NCBI RefSeq assembly: GCF_049985285.1 | Contig: NZ_JBNIEU010000003.1 | Location: forward strand, 62,001-126,000 | Length of the DNA stretch: 64,000 nt | Direction of reading: 5' to 3' | Source: Aestuariirhabdus sp049985285 | GTDB taxonomy: Bacteria > Pseudomonadota > Gammaproteobacteria > Pseudomonadales > Aestuariirhabdaceae | Shown here: positions 42,396 to 51,614 of the stretch, one piece after another | Layout: the number at the start of each line of letters is the position of its first letter | Numbering within the stretch: position 1 is the first letter of the stretch | Made by a program: the position numbers and the translations under genes | Notes under the pieces: model-generated | What the model saw: the letters and a program-made list of their open reading frames with translations, nothing else | Told to the model about the DNA's origin: nothing | Database searches by the model: none

Positions 42396-42572
42396 GGGAT
42401 CTCGATGCGTGCAACGGCAGGCTGGACCATAGTAGGTGGCCTTGCCGGAATATTTTTGTGTCTCGCATTTTGACCCTGGACCGGTGGAATGAAAAGGGGA
42501 AATAGATCAACGCCGCCACGGGCCGGTTATGGCTTGGTAGTTCGCGGCGTTATCTGTCCAGGTAGGGAGGGT

Positions 42573-43856
42573 TTAAACCCCCAGTTGGTCTCGCAGGTTG
42601 TAGTACCATGCGCCCATAGCAGTGAAAGGAATACGGAACATCCGTCCACCGGGGAAGGGAGGCTGGGGCAGTCGGGCGAAGACGTCGAACTGCTCAGCCT
42701 GCCCTTGAATGGCGTTGGCGATGAGTCGACCCGCCAGGTGGGTGCAGGTGAGACCGTGGCCGCTGTACCCCTGGGCGTAATAGATGTTGCTGCCGATGCG
42801 ACCAAACTGTGGCAGGCGCATCAGGGTGAGGAGAAAGTTGCCGGTCCAGGCGTGGTCGATCTTGACGCCCTCAAGTTCGGGGAAGGTCTTGAGCATCTTT
42901 GGGCGGATCAGGGATTCTACCTTATGGGGTTCCCGAGCACCGTAGGTGGTGCCGCCGCCATAGATCAGGCGCCCATCACCGGACAGGCGATAATAATCGA
43001 GCAGGTAGTTGCAGTCCTCGACGCAGTGGTCACTGGGCAGGAGGCGCTGCTGGAGCCTCTTGCCCAGTGGCTCGGTGGTGATCACCTGAGTGCCGCAGGG
43101 CATCGCCTTGTGCTGCAGTTTGGGAATTAACCCGCCCAGATAGGCGTTACCTGCCACCATCACAAAGTCGGCACTGACGCTTCCTGTGGCGGTATGCACT
43201 CGGGGCTTGTTTCCCTCCTCCACCCGGATGACCGGCGAGCCTTCGAAGATGACGCCGCCCAGTGACTCCAGTGCGGCGGCTTCGCCCAGCGCCAGATTGA
43301 GCGGGTGAATATGACCACCGTTATGGTCGAGCAGGCCCCCGCTGTAGCGTTCGGTACCTACGTGCTGTTGAATACTATCGGCGCTGAGTAGCTCCAGACC
43401 GGTGTGGCCGTGGCGCTCCCACAGGGATTTTTTCGCCTCCAGCTCACGCAACTGTTTGGGGTTGCAGGCAGCGAAGATGCCACCGGGCTTGAGATCGCAC
43501 TGGATGTCGTATTGCTCGATCAGGCGACGCATGATGCGCGCGCCTTCGAAGGCCATCTGGCCCAGTTCGGCACCCGTTTCGGCACCATAGTGGCGCTCGA
43601 TAAAGTCGATATCCCGACTGTAGCTGTTGACGATCTGGCCGCCGTTACGACCCGATGCGCCGAAACCGATGCGGCTGGCCTCGACGACCACCACCTTGAA
43701 GCCGCTTTCGGCCAAATGGAGAGCAGTGGACAGGCCGGTATAGCCAGCGCCGATTACGCAAATGTCGGCGCTGACCTGCCCGTCCAGGGGGGGACGCTGG
43801 CGGGTATCGTTAGCCGAAGCGGCGTAGTAGGAGGTAGTGTGGGATACGGGATTCAT
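42573..43856 (-). CDS. FAD-dependent amine oxidoreductase, gamma-glutamylputrescine oxidase-like
   Basis: A 427-residue DAO-family flavoenzyme. The ATG at 43856 follows GGAGAGC. The dinucleotide fold DICVIGAGYTGLSTALHLAE and the flavin-contact GFGASGRNGGQIVNSYSRDI are diagnostic; the C-terminal GYSGHGLTCTHLAGRL closes the FAD site. The family resembles PuuB, which oxidises gamma-glutamylputrescine in polyamine breakdown, but other puu genes are absent here. Other secondary amines are possible substrates. Confidence 0.88.
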   Translation of the reverse strand: MNPVSHTTSYYAASANDTRQRPPLDGQVSADICVIGAGYTGLSTALHLAESGFKVVVVEASRIGFGASGRNGGQIVNSYSRDIDFIERHYGAETGAELGQMAFEGARIMRRLIEQYDIQCDLKPGGIFAACNPKQLRELEAKKSLWERHGHTGLELLSADSIQQHVGTERYSGGLLDHNGGHIHPLNLALGEAAALESLGGVIFEGSPVIRVEEGNKPRVHTATGSVSADFVMVAGNAYLGGLIPKLQHKAMPCGTQVITTEPLGKRLQQRLLPSDHCVEDCNYLLDYYRLSGDGRLIYGGGTTYGAREPHKVESLIRPKMLKTFPELEGVKIDHAWTGNFLLTLMRLPQFGRIGSNIYYAQGYSGHGLTCTHLAGRLIANAIQGQAEQFDVFARLPQPPFPGGRMFRIPFTAMGAWYYNLRDQLGV

Positions 43857-43988
43857 CGAAAGCTCTCCAGCACCTCGGGCAGTGCCGCTGAGGTGGTAAT
43901 TTTTATTGTAGGGTCGCCTCTTGAGTATCGGCACGAGGCTCGATTGAAGCGGTGTGGAGAATAACCTACCCGCCGTGAGTTGATATCG

Positions 43989-44008
43989 CTATACCCCCGA
44001 GGGGATAG
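43989..44008. promoter_or_regulatory. Imperfect palindrome upstream of the FAD oxidoreductase gene
   Basis: CTAT-A-CCCC-CGA-GGGG-ATAG is symmetric except for one extra A. It lies 133 bp upstream of the start at 43856 and might bind the nearby LuxR-type regulator. Weak evidence only. Confidence 0.3.
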
Positions 44009-44047
44009 TCCGGAGCCGGGAGGGGGGGCAATTAGTACGTTGGGTGC

Positions 44048-45649
44048 TCAGGGGCGGCAGAGCGTTAGGTAAGCGGTTCGGTGGCTCTGGTTTCGAGCGA
44101 CCTGCATCGCCGATCGCAGGTTTTGGCAGATCTGGGGATCGTTCGGCTGCAATTGCGCTGCTGCCAGATAGTGTTTCATCGCACCGGGTAGATCACCCTG
44201 TAGCCAAGCCAGGTTGCCAAGCCCCAGCCAGCCCATGGCATAGTCGGGAAAGCGGCCAGTTAGCTGACCGAAAACGGATCGACTCAATTCGAGCTGGCCT
44301 CTTTTGCCGTAGTCTGTTGCGATCATCTCCAGTAGATTTCGCTGCTGTTGTGCAGTGAGCAGTTGCTGTTCAATCAGTAGCAGCAGCTGATCGAGGTCGA
44401 TAGCTTCCGGGTCGCGAGCGACGGTTCGTGCCAACCCGATGAAGGGGCCTGGGTGATCGCCGCTATTTTCCAGCGCGTAACTGTAGAAAGCCTTGTCGTT
44501 TGCCCAGTTTTTGCCGTCCTGGATGCAGAGTGCGCCGAATACAATCGACACCACTCCCATGACGGGGTAGGCAAAACGTTTGGGCTCGAAAGATTGTAGC
44601 CAGGCGACCAGTGCAATGGTGGCACCGATCGAGGGCAGGTAGAGAAAGCGCAGGGCAAAAGTGGGCGTATCGAGCAGGGAGAGTGCCAAGGCCGGTGCCA
44701 GGGTGGCCGCGAACCAGATACCACCGAGCAGAAACTGCCAGTTGGCCTGACGCCAGGCTCGCCAACAGAGCAGGCACAGGATGGCAATGATGACCCAGCC
44801 GGTGGTGATCGACAGAGGGGTGCTTGGCGGACTGTAGTAGTAACCGGACGGCCATGGGATGACCAGCAGTTGCAGATAGTGCCCGGCAAAGCCAAGCAGT
44901 GTTGGCAACTGTTCAATACTGAAGCGGGCAAAGGTGCCGCTGTCGCCTAGGGCCTGTGAGCGCAGCACAAAGTAGATGCCAACCAGTCCGGCATAGGGTA
45001 GCCAGCGCAACCAGTTGATCGGCTGGCGCCGCAGAAGAGGAATCACCAGCAGCACCAGAGGGAAGGTGACGGCAACCTCTTTGGCCAGTAGGGCACAGGC
45101 GAAGGCGGTCCAGGAGAGCAGTAGCCAGCCGCGGTTGTCGCTGCGCAGGTATCCGTAGAAGCAGAGCAAGATGGCGAAGCTGAGCTGGGGATCGGTGACC
45201 CCGGAGATCCAGTTGACGGACTCCACATGGCTTGGGTGCAGGGCAAACAGCAACGTACCAAAACCCAGGCAGGGCAGGGCAGCGGAGGGGAGAAGCAGGC
45301 GCAGTACCTGCAGCAGAAGTAGGGCGTTTGCACAGTGCAGGAGAAGGTTGGTCAGGTGATAACCGAAGGGCTCCAGCCCCCAAAGCTGGTAGTTGAAAGC
45401 GACGGTAAGCAGAAATAGAGGGCGATAGATAAAGTTATTGGATTTTTCTTCGGTGTTACTCCACACGCTCTGAGTGAAGAAATCCGATGAATTGACGAGG
45501 GATCGAATCGCCGGGTTTTCTACGATAACGGGCCAGTCATCGAGGACAAAACCCGATGTCAGTGCAGTGTAGTAAGCGACTCCTGACGCAACTACCAGCA
45601 AAAAGGACCACACCTTTTGGCTGTTGTGCCAAGCTGGAGTGTTACTCAT
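44048..45649 (-). CDS. TMTC-like membrane glycosyltransferase with C-terminal TPR
   Basis: A 533-residue GT-C-fold membrane protein. About ten helices; the catalytic-loop motif FVLDDWPVIVENPAIRSL (Asp-Asp) follows helix one, and HPSHVESVNWISGVTDPQLS is the TMTC-type HP-x-H-x-ESV-x-W motif. The last 130 residues contain TPR-like helices (GWLGLGNLAWLQGDLPGAMK). Such proteins transfer a sugar from a polyprenol-phosphate donor to a protein or glycan. It overlaps the GT2 gene by 8 bp, which could supply the donor. Confidence 0.8.
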   Translation of the reverse strand: MSNTPAWHNSQKVWSFLLVVASGVAYYTALTSGFVLDDWPVIVENPAIRSLVNSSDFFTQSVWSNTEEKSNNFIYRPLFLLTVAFNYQLWGLEPFGYHLTNLLLHCANALLLLQVLRLLLPSAALPCLGFGTLLFALHPSHVESVNWISGVTDPQLSFAILLCFYGYLRSDNRGWLLLSWTAFACALLAKEVAVTFPLVLLVIPLLRRQPINWLRWLPYAGLVGIYFVLRSQALGDSGTFARFSIEQLPTLLGFAGHYLQLLVIPWPSGYYYSPPSTPLSITTGWVIIAILCLLCWRAWRQANWQFLLGGIWFAATLAPALALSLLDTPTFALRFLYLPSIGATIALVAWLQSFEPKRFAYPVMGVVSIVFGALCIQDGKNWANDKAFYSYALENSGDHPGPFIGLARTVARDPEAIDLDQLLLLIEQQLLTAQQQRNLLEMIATDYGKRGQLELSRSVFGQLTGRFPDYAMGWLGLGNLAWLQGDLPGAMKHYLAAAQLQPNDPQICQNLRSAMQVARNQSHRTAYLTLCRP

Positions 45650-46625
45650 GGGGTAGTGAATCCTGAGTCTTGCTCATTCTAGCGGATGTCGTACTCTCTG
45701 TTTCGTCAACGATAAATAGTGGACGTCCCTGAACCTGGGTGTAGATCTTGCCGATATACTCGCCAATCATCCCGAGAAAGAGCAGCTGCACACCTCCCAG
45801 CAGGAACATCCCCGCGGTGGCGAAAGCATAGCCCGGTATTGCCATGCCCCATAAAAGCTTTTGCAGACTGACAGTTATGGCAGCGGCAAAGCTGGCCATC
45901 GTTACCATCAGTCCTACCAGTGAGCAAATGCGTAGAGGGGATACGCTAAAAGAGGTGATTGCATCGAATGCCAGTAGAAAAAGTTTGAACCAGTTGTACT
46001 TGCTATCGCCCTGGTGCCGCTGCTCACGGGTAAAGGGGATCTCCTCCTGGCGAAACCCGACCCAGGAAAACATTCCTCGTACGAATCGGTTGCGCTCGGG
46101 TAGTGCGTTAAAGTGGTCGATGACAACGCGGTCTACCAAGCGAAAATCTCCAACATCGGCGGGTATCTGTGTATCTGAAAGCCGGTTTAGTAGTCGATAG
46201 AAAAGGTAGGATGATGCCCGTTTGCGTATACCCTCTCCTTCGCGGCTTAGTCTTCTTCCATAAACCATCTGTGCGCCGTTGTGCCAGCGCCGAATCATCT
46301 CCGGAATCAGCTCGGGGGGGTCTTGTAGGTCAGCATCGAGCAGAATTGCCGCATCCCCCTTCGCCAACTCGAAGCCGCAACTTGACGCGGCTTCATGACC
46401 AAAATTACGGCTGAAGCTGGCATAGCGTACACGTTTGTCTTTTTGGTGCAGGTTTTGAACGATTGTCAGTGTCTGATCGGTGGAACCGTCATTGATCAGG
46501 ATGATCTCAAACGCCAGGTTTATGGGTTCCATTACCTCCAGCAGTCGCTCGTAGAGCGAGGGAATGTTGCGCTCTTCGTTGAAGCAGGGAACGATCAGGC
46601 TGATCAGGGCGGCAGGGCCGGACAT
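45642..46625 (-). CDS. Polyprenol-phosphate glycosyltransferase, family GT2 (DPM1/GtrB-like)
   Basis: A 327-residue GT2 enzyme. The N-terminal domain has the UDP/GDP-sugar DXD region AILLDADLQDPPELIPEMI and the substrate segment LIVPCFNEERNIPSLYERLL; two C-terminal helices (about 230-300) anchor it, as in GtrB and DPM-type enzymes. It likely makes a polyprenyl-phosphate sugar donor for the next gene product. Promoter lies in the 92-bp divergent gap before the methyltransferase. Confidence 0.92.
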   Translation of the reverse strand: MSGPAALISLIVPCFNEERNIPSLYERLLEVMEPINLAFEIILINDGSTDQTLTIVQNLHQKDKRVRYASFSRNFGHEAASSCGFELAKGDAAILLDADLQDPPELIPEMIRRWHNGAQMVYGRRLSREGEGIRKRASSYLFYRLLNRLSDTQIPADVGDFRLVDRVVIDHFNALPERNRFVRGMFSWVGFRQEEIPFTREQRHQGDSKYNWFKLFLLAFDAITSFSVSPLRICSLVGLMVTMASFAAAITVSLQKLLWGMAIPGYAFATAGMFLLGGVQLLFLGMIGEYIGKIYTQVQGRPLFIVDETESTTSARMSKTQDSLPHE

Positions 46626-46717
46626 AGCGGAAATCCTTATGAGCTTGATGTGAGACTTTATGCGCTGGATAATCCACTGTAAACCCCTGTAAGGAATAAG
46701 GAATTACGGACTGGACT

Positions 46718-47467
46718 ATGGAAGCAGATGTATATGAGCAGATGGTTCGGCTGGAGTCCACGCATTGGTGGTTCAGGGGGCGGCGCACAATTGTGGCATC
46801 TGTTATCGAATCCCTGGGGTTGCCCGAGCAGGCGAAGATTCTTGAAATAGGCGCCGGCACCGGCGGCAATACCGCGATGCTGGAAAGTTTCGGGAGGGTG
46901 GATTCGATTGAGCCCGATGCCCGTGCGCGCGAACTGGCAGCAGACGTGCATGGAGCCCAACTGATGCCCGGGGCGTTACCGGACGCATTGCCTCCGAGTG
47001 GTTATCTGTATGATCTGATCCTGCTGACGGATGTGCTTGAGCATATTAAGGAGGATGGTCGGTCACTCGAGTCACTAAAAGGCTTGCTTGCGCCTGAGGG
47101 GCGTCTATTGCTTACCGTGCCGGCGCTGCAATCATTATGGAGCGAGCATGATCTGCTCCATCATCATTTCAGGCGTTACAGTTCGTCCGAGTTAACTCGT
47201 GTGCTTGAAAAAAGTGGCTTCACTGTTTATCAACAGCAGTACATGAACTCTCTTTTGCTTCCTGCAGTTGCCTTGGCTCGACTCTGCTCTCGCATAGGGT
47301 TGCGTTCGGGGGGGGATGATAAAATGCCCGGTCCCTGGGTGAATCGCCTGCTGTACACTATTTTTTCTTCGGAACGTTACCTGATACGTCGACAATTGAA
47401 GTTGCCGCTAGGTGTTTCTTTGTTGGCGCTGGCGGGGCATGACTCCGCCAGGGTGGATGCATCATGA
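46718..47467 (+). CDS. Class I SAM-dependent methyltransferase
   Basis: A 249-residue methyltransferase with motif I KILEIGAGTGGNTAMLESFG, an acidic motif II (YDLILLTDVLEHIKEDGRSL) and a HHFRRYSSSELTRVLEKSGF segment of the type-11/Methyltransf_23 group. The C-terminal 60 residues are more hydrophobic. Start codon is in the divergent gap with the GT2 gene; it overlaps the next gene by 4 bp. A glycan or lipid substrate is likely from context. Confidence 0.85.
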   Translation: MEADVYEQMVRLESTHWWFRGRRTIVASVIESLGLPEQAKILEIGAGTGGNTAMLESFGRVDSIEPDARARELAADVHGAQLMPGALPDALPPSGYLYDLILLTDVLEHIKEDGRSLESLKGLLAPEGRLLLTVPALQSLWSEHDLLHHHFRRYSSSELTRVLEKSGFTVYQQQYMNSLLLPAVALARLCSRIGLRSGGDDKMPGPWVNRLLYTIFSSERYLIRRQLKLPLGVSLLALAGHDSARVDAS

Positions 47468-48921
47468 GCGGTATATTTGCTGGGCAGTGGGTGGGGCGTC
47501 ACTGGTTTACACTCTGGGTGGCGGCGTTGGCGGCTATATTTTTGACTGTAGCTGTGACCAACCTTATTGCCGGTTACCATGCGGCGAATATTCCCCATGT
47601 AGTGACGCGATATGAAGGGTTCGTGTACGACGGAATTATAGGACTGCTGCGTGGGGAGGATCTTTATCCTGCCTGGCACGAACAGCTTTATCGTTATCAC
47701 GTCTATAACCCGCTCACCTATCTGCCGTCAGCTTGGCTGGCAAATTCCCCCGATGAAGCGCTTTTGATTGGTCGCTTAATCAGTTGGGGGGCTGCGATAG
47801 CGCTTGCAGGTCTAATCGCTTGGTGGACTTACAGGGTCAGTGGCGCGGTAACCGCTGGAGTAGTTTTCGGCCTTTTTTTTACAGTGTTCGGGTTGGTTGC
47901 ACCAGATTTTTTCCGCTTGCGTCCCGAGTCTCTGGCGATGCTGATAGGTTTTTTCGGCTGGTGCCTTGTTGCTGTGGAAAAGCGAATTTCACTGAGCGTG
48001 GTGGCTCTGTGTTGCGTAGCGGCCTTTGCGGTTAAGCAGTCCTATGTTCTGCTTCCTGCTGTTATTTTCTGTGGATTGTGCGCGCAACGCAGGTGGAGCG
48101 ATGCCCTGCGCTTTTCCCTGTATATGGCAGCGGGTCTGAGTGTGCTTTATTTGGCGATGTGGGGAATATGGGGGGGGGCGTCGTTCCAGCACACGCTGCT
48201 CGCGATGGGCTCCAATGAGCTGACACCCGTCGATCACTTTGGTTATTACGCGCCGATGTTGTTTCAGCGCTACCCTGGTTTCTGGCTGGCGGCTATTGTT
48301 GCTGCGTTTTGGGCTGTAGGGGCGCGCAGCGCGCCCACGTTATTGCGAATATCATTGCCACTTTCTTTGGTGTGGACGTTCATTATTGCCGGTAAAGCCG
48401 GAGCTAGCGACAGCTATTTTGGCGAACTGCTGGTGTTATTGTTGTTTGCTTTAGGGTTTGCCATGGGGAGTGCTCCACGGGGCGTTAAGTTGGTTATTTT
48501 GTGCGTGTTATCGGTGCAAGCTTGGCAGTCGGGGAAAGTGTGGATAGAGCAGGGTGCTACTGTGGTTGCCCAGTACGAGGATCGTGGAATGCCGGTTCGA
48601 CAATACGCAGATCACTATAGAGAGTCTGCAGGACCTATTCTTCTGGTGGATGAACGGCTCTCTATCCAGAGTCAGCGCGTGGTCGCCTTTGATTGGTTTT
48701 TGCTGGATATTCTTCAGCGCTCGGGGCGAATCAAGCTCGAGCCTCTTTTCGAAAAAATTCTAGGGGGTGAGTATAGCCTGATCGTCTTTGATCAGACTGC
48801 AGAAACTCCGCTGGAACGCCATCTGTATCAATTGACCCGGCGGGGTCCCTATCGGCGCACTGCCTCCAATCAATATATTTCCGAATGGACGAAAATTCCT
48901 GTAGCGTTGAATAACCAGTAG
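47464..48921 (+). CDS. Polytopic membrane protein, possibly a GT-C glycosyltransferase
   Basis: A 485-residue protein with about ten predicted helices. After the first helix comes YEGFVYDGIIGLLRGEDLYP, and NPLTYLPSAWL follows a few residues later; this is the place and flavour of the first extracytoplasmic loop in GT-C enzymes, but the usual Asp motif is not clear. The last 130 residues are soluble (VVAFDWFLLDILQRSGRIKL). Coupled to the methyltransferase gene by ATGA. Assignment to glycan transfer comes mainly from context. Confidence 0.7.
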   Translation: MSGIFAGQWVGRHWFTLWVAALAAIFLTVAVTNLIAGYHAANIPHVVTRYEGFVYDGIIGLLRGEDLYPAWHEQLYRYHVYNPLTYLPSAWLANSPDEALLIGRLISWGAAIALAGLIAWWTYRVSGAVTAGVVFGLFFTVFGLVAPDFFRLRPESLAMLIGFFGWCLVAVEKRISLSVVALCCVAAFAVKQSYVLLPAVIFCGLCAQRRWSDALRFSLYMAAGLSVLYLAMWGIWGGASFQHTLLAMGSNELTPVDHFGYYAPMLFQRYPGFWLAAIVAAFWAVGARSAPTLLRISLPLSLVWTFIIAGKAGASDSYFGELLVLLLFALGFAMGSAPRGVKLVILCVLSVQAWQSGKVWIEQGATVVAQYEDRGMPVRQYADHYRESAGPILLVDERLSIQSQRVVAFDWFLLDILQRSGRIKLEPLFEKILGGEYSLIVFDQTAETPLERHLYQLTRRGPYRRTASNQYISEWTKIPVALNNQ

Positions 48922-48978
48922 GTCTGGCGATTACAGGAGATCGATCTGGTCAGTACGCTGAAGCGTGGCCTGAAAAAC

Positions 48979-49003
48979 AAAAAAGCCCGCAAAAAATGCA
49001 GGC
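48979..49003 (-). terminator. Terminator of tRNA-Leu
   Basis: On the minus strand GCCTGCA-TTTTT-TGCGGGC followed by TTTTTT. The 7-bp stem has one G-U pair. It ends 10 bp below the tRNA 3' end. Confidence 0.8.
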
Positions 49004-49012
49004 TTTTAAGTA

Positions 49013-49099
49013 TGGTACCAGTGGGCGGACTCGAACCGCCACGCCCGTGAAGGCGGGGGATTTTGAATCCCCTATGTCTACCAATTCCATCACACTGGC
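49013..49099 (-). tRNA. tRNA-Leu (anticodon CAA)
   Basis: An 87-nt tRNA with encoded CCA. The acceptor stem GCCAGTG/CACTGGT pairs fully (one G-U), the anticodon stem GGGGA/TCCCC holds the loop TTCAAAA, and GTTCGAGTC forms the T loop. The long variable arm (GCCTTCACGGGC) is typical of leucine tRNAs. It decodes UUG. Confidence 0.97.
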
Positions 49100-49151
49100 A
49101 CAGAGATGCCCCGTCAGGGCGGCAGTGAGAAATATCGCCTCACTACTCGAA

Positions 49152-49186
49152 GGCGCGCAGTATAACAAAGTGGAGTTACAGGTCAA
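49152..49186 (-). promoter_or_regulatory. Sigma-70 promoter of tRNA-Leu with GC-rich discriminator
   Basis: On the minus strand TTGACC (-35), a 16-bp spacer and TATACT (-10), followed by GCGCGCC. The GC-rich discriminator is the mark of a stringently controlled stable-RNA promoter. Predicted start is about 50 bp above the mature tRNA. Confidence 0.8.
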
Positions 49187-49331
49187 TTCCCTTTCCAAGG
49201 AGATTTTTGCTCAGCGTCAGCAAGAGGGTGCTTTGATGCATCGCTCGACTCGAAAGGGTTGTTGGCATGGCGTCGAGCGGTGAATTTGGGTAAAATCGCC
49301 GCCCTTTTGATTCCCGTTGTCCTGCCCTCCC

Positions 49332-50384
49332 ATGCAAGTAAGTGATTTTCGTTTTGATCTGCCTGATGAGTTGATCGCCCGTTACCCGAAAACCGATCGC
49401 AGCAGCAGTCGTTTGTTGTGCGTTGACGGTGCCTCGGGTGCGTTGGAACATCGCATTTTTTCAGACCTCGAGCAGCTGTTGCGACCGGGAGATCTATTGG
49501 TAATGAACAACACCCGGGTCATCCCCGCGCGTCTGTTCGGGCAAAAAGCCTCGGGTGGCAGACTCGAAGTGCTGGTGGAGCGAGTACTCGATGCCCATGA
49601 AGTGTTGGCCCATGTTCGTGCCAGCAAATCACCCAAACCCGGTACCCGTTTGCTCCTCGAAGGCCATATCGAAGCTACCATGGTCGAGCGCCAGAACAGC
49701 CTGTTTCGGTTGCGCTTTGAGGGGGAATCCTCGGTGCTGGAGCTGCTTGAACAGTATGGTCATATGCCGCTACCGCCCTATATTGAACGGGATGATCAGG
49801 CGTCGGACCGCGAGCGTTACCAAACGGTGTATGCCCGGCATCAAGGCGCTGTAGCCGCACCTACTGCGGGCCTGCATTTTGATGAAACTCTGCTGCAAGG
49901 TTTGGCGAACAAGGGGGTTGAGACGGCATTTGTTACCCTGCACGTAGGGGCGGGAACCTTCCAGCCCGTGCGGGTGGATAAGATCGAAGACCATCAGATG
50001 CACTCGGAATATCTGGAAGTAGATCAGTCGGTGTGCGATGCCGTTAATGCTTGTCGGGCCCGAGGGGGGCGCATCGTTGCGGTAGGAACAACCAGTGTGC
50101 GCTGCCTTGAAACCGCAAGTCGCGGGGGAGAGATTCAACCCTACCGCGGTGAGACCGACATTTTTATCTATCCCGGGTACCCGTTTCGGTCCGTGGATCT
50201 GCTGATCACCAACTTTCACCTGCCAGAGTCTACCCTGTTAATGCTGGTATCGGCCTTTTCGGGGTATGAGCAGATGATGAATGCCTACCGCACAGCGGTG
50301 GAACAGCAGTACCGATTTTTCAGTTACGGAGATGCCATGTTGCTTAGCCCGGCATCTCCCCGCTCGATACAGGAGCCCAAGTGA
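49332..50384 (+). CDS. queA: S-adenosylmethionine:tRNA ribosyltransferase-isomerase QueA
   Basis: Makes epoxyqueuosine from preQ1-tRNA and SAM. The start QVSDFRFDLPDELIARYPKT is canonical; NNTRVIPARLFG, APTAGLHFDETLL, HVGAGTFQPVRVDKIEDHQM and NFHLPESTLLMLVSAF match the family. 350 residues is normal. The ATG at 49332 lacks a clear Shine-Dalgarno sequence. It is coupled to tgt. Confidence 0.98.
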   Translation: MQVSDFRFDLPDELIARYPKTDRSSSRLLCVDGASGALEHRIFSDLEQLLRPGDLLVMNNTRVIPARLFGQKASGGRLEVLVERVLDAHEVLAHVRASKSPKPGTRLLLEGHIEATMVERQNSLFRLRFEGESSVLELLEQYGHMPLPPYIERDDQASDRERYQTVYARHQGAVAAPTAGLHFDETLLQGLANKGVETAFVTLHVGAGTFQPVRVDKIEDHQMHSEYLEVDQSVCDAVNACRARGGRIVAVGTTSVRCLETASRGGEIQPYRGETDIFIYPGYPFRSVDLLITNFHLPESTLLMLVSAFSGYEQMMNAYRTAVEQQYRFFSYGDAMLLSPASPRSIQEPK

Positions 50385-50401
50385 TGAGCAGAGAGTGTTT
50401 T

Positions 50402-51517
50402 ATGAAGTTTGAGCAGCTCGGTAGCGATGGGCGCGCGCGCCGTGGCCGCCTGACCTTTCCTCGTGGCACCGTGGAAACACCCGCGTTTATGCCCGTTGGC
50501 ACCTACGGCACGGTGAAGGGAATGCTGCCGCGGGATATTGAAGAGATTGGTGCTGAGATCATTTTGGGCAATACCTTCCACCTGATGCTGCGCCCGGGCA
50601 CCGAGATTATTCAGTCCCACGGAGATCTGCACGATTTCAATGGTTGGTCGGGGCCTATTCTCACCGATTCGGGTGGTTTTCAGGTGTTCAGCCTGGGAGA
50701 TTTGCGCAAGATCACCGAGGAGGGTGTCTCGTTTCGCTCCCCGGTAGATGGGGCTAAAGTGTTTCTGAGTCCTGAGGTATCGATGAAGGTGCAGCAAGAG
50801 CTGGGATCCGACATCGTCATGATCTTCGACGAATGCACCCCTTACCCTGCCGATGAAAAGACGGCACAAACTTCGATGGAGTTGTCCCTGCGCTGGGCCA
50901 AGCGCAGCAAAGAGGCTCATGGCGACAATCCAGCGGCGCTGTTTGGCATTATTCAGGGTGGAATGCACCAAAACCTGCGCGAACGCTCTCTGGAAGGCCT
51001 CAACGAGATCGGTTTCGACGGCTACGCCATTGGTGGCCTCTCGGTGGGTGAGCCGAAAGATGAGATGATGAAGGTGCTTGACGGGGTTACTCCGCTGATG
51101 CCCGACGATCACCCCCGCTACCTGATGGGCGTTGGCACTCCCGAGGATATTGTCGAGTCGGTGCGCCGCGGGGTAGATATGTTCGACTGCGTAATGCCCA
51201 CGCGAAATGCCCGCAATGGCCACCTCTTTACCTCGACAGGGGTGGTGAGGATCAGGAATTCGCCCCACAAGCGCGATAGCTCAACCCTGGACGCCGAGTG
51301 TGATTGTTATACCTGCAAGAATTTCAGTCGTGCTTATTTGCACCATTTGGACAAGTGCAACGAGATTCTGGGGTCGCAGCTGAATACAATCCATAACCTG
51401 CGCTTTTACCAGCGACTGATGGCGGGTTTGCGAGATGCCATTGAACAGGGTAAATTGGGCGACTTTGTGGACGAGTTCTATCGCAAGCGGGGGCTGGAAA
51501 CGCCGCCGCTGGATTAA
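50402..51517 (+). CDS. tgt: tRNA-guanine transglycosylase Tgt
   Basis: Exchanges guanine 34 for preQ1 in tRNAs with GUN anticodons, the step before QueA. Active-site segments DSGGFQVFSL and the nucleophile region GVDMFDCVMPTRNARNG, plus the zinc ligands in CDCYTCKNFSRAYLHHL, are present. The KFEQL start at 50402 is conserved; a start at 50384 overlapping the queA stop is also possible. Confidence 0.97.
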   Translation: MKFEQLGSDGRARRGRLTFPRGTVETPAFMPVGTYGTVKGMLPRDIEEIGAEIILGNTFHLMLRPGTEIIQSHGDLHDFNGWSGPILTDSGGFQVFSLGDLRKITEEGVSFRSPVDGAKVFLSPEVSMKVQQELGSDIVMIFDECTPYPADEKTAQTSMELSLRWAKRSKEAHGDNPAALFGIIQGGMHQNLRERSLEGLNEIGFDGYAIGGLSVGEPKDEMMKVLDGVTPLMPDDHPRYLMGVGTPEDIVESVRRGVDMFDCVMPTRNARNGHLFTSTGVVRIRNSPHKRDSSTLDAECDCYTCKNFSRAYLHHLDKCNEILGSQLNTIHNLRFYQRLMAGLRDAIEQGKLGDFVDEFYRKRGLETPPLD

Positions 51518-51614
51518 CCCCCCTGATTTTCAGCTCTGCACCCGGCTCAGGTTGGGTTGCGGGTCTGTTTGAACCGGATTTCTAATAACACTATTTTTTT
51601 TGGAGAAGTGAGTC

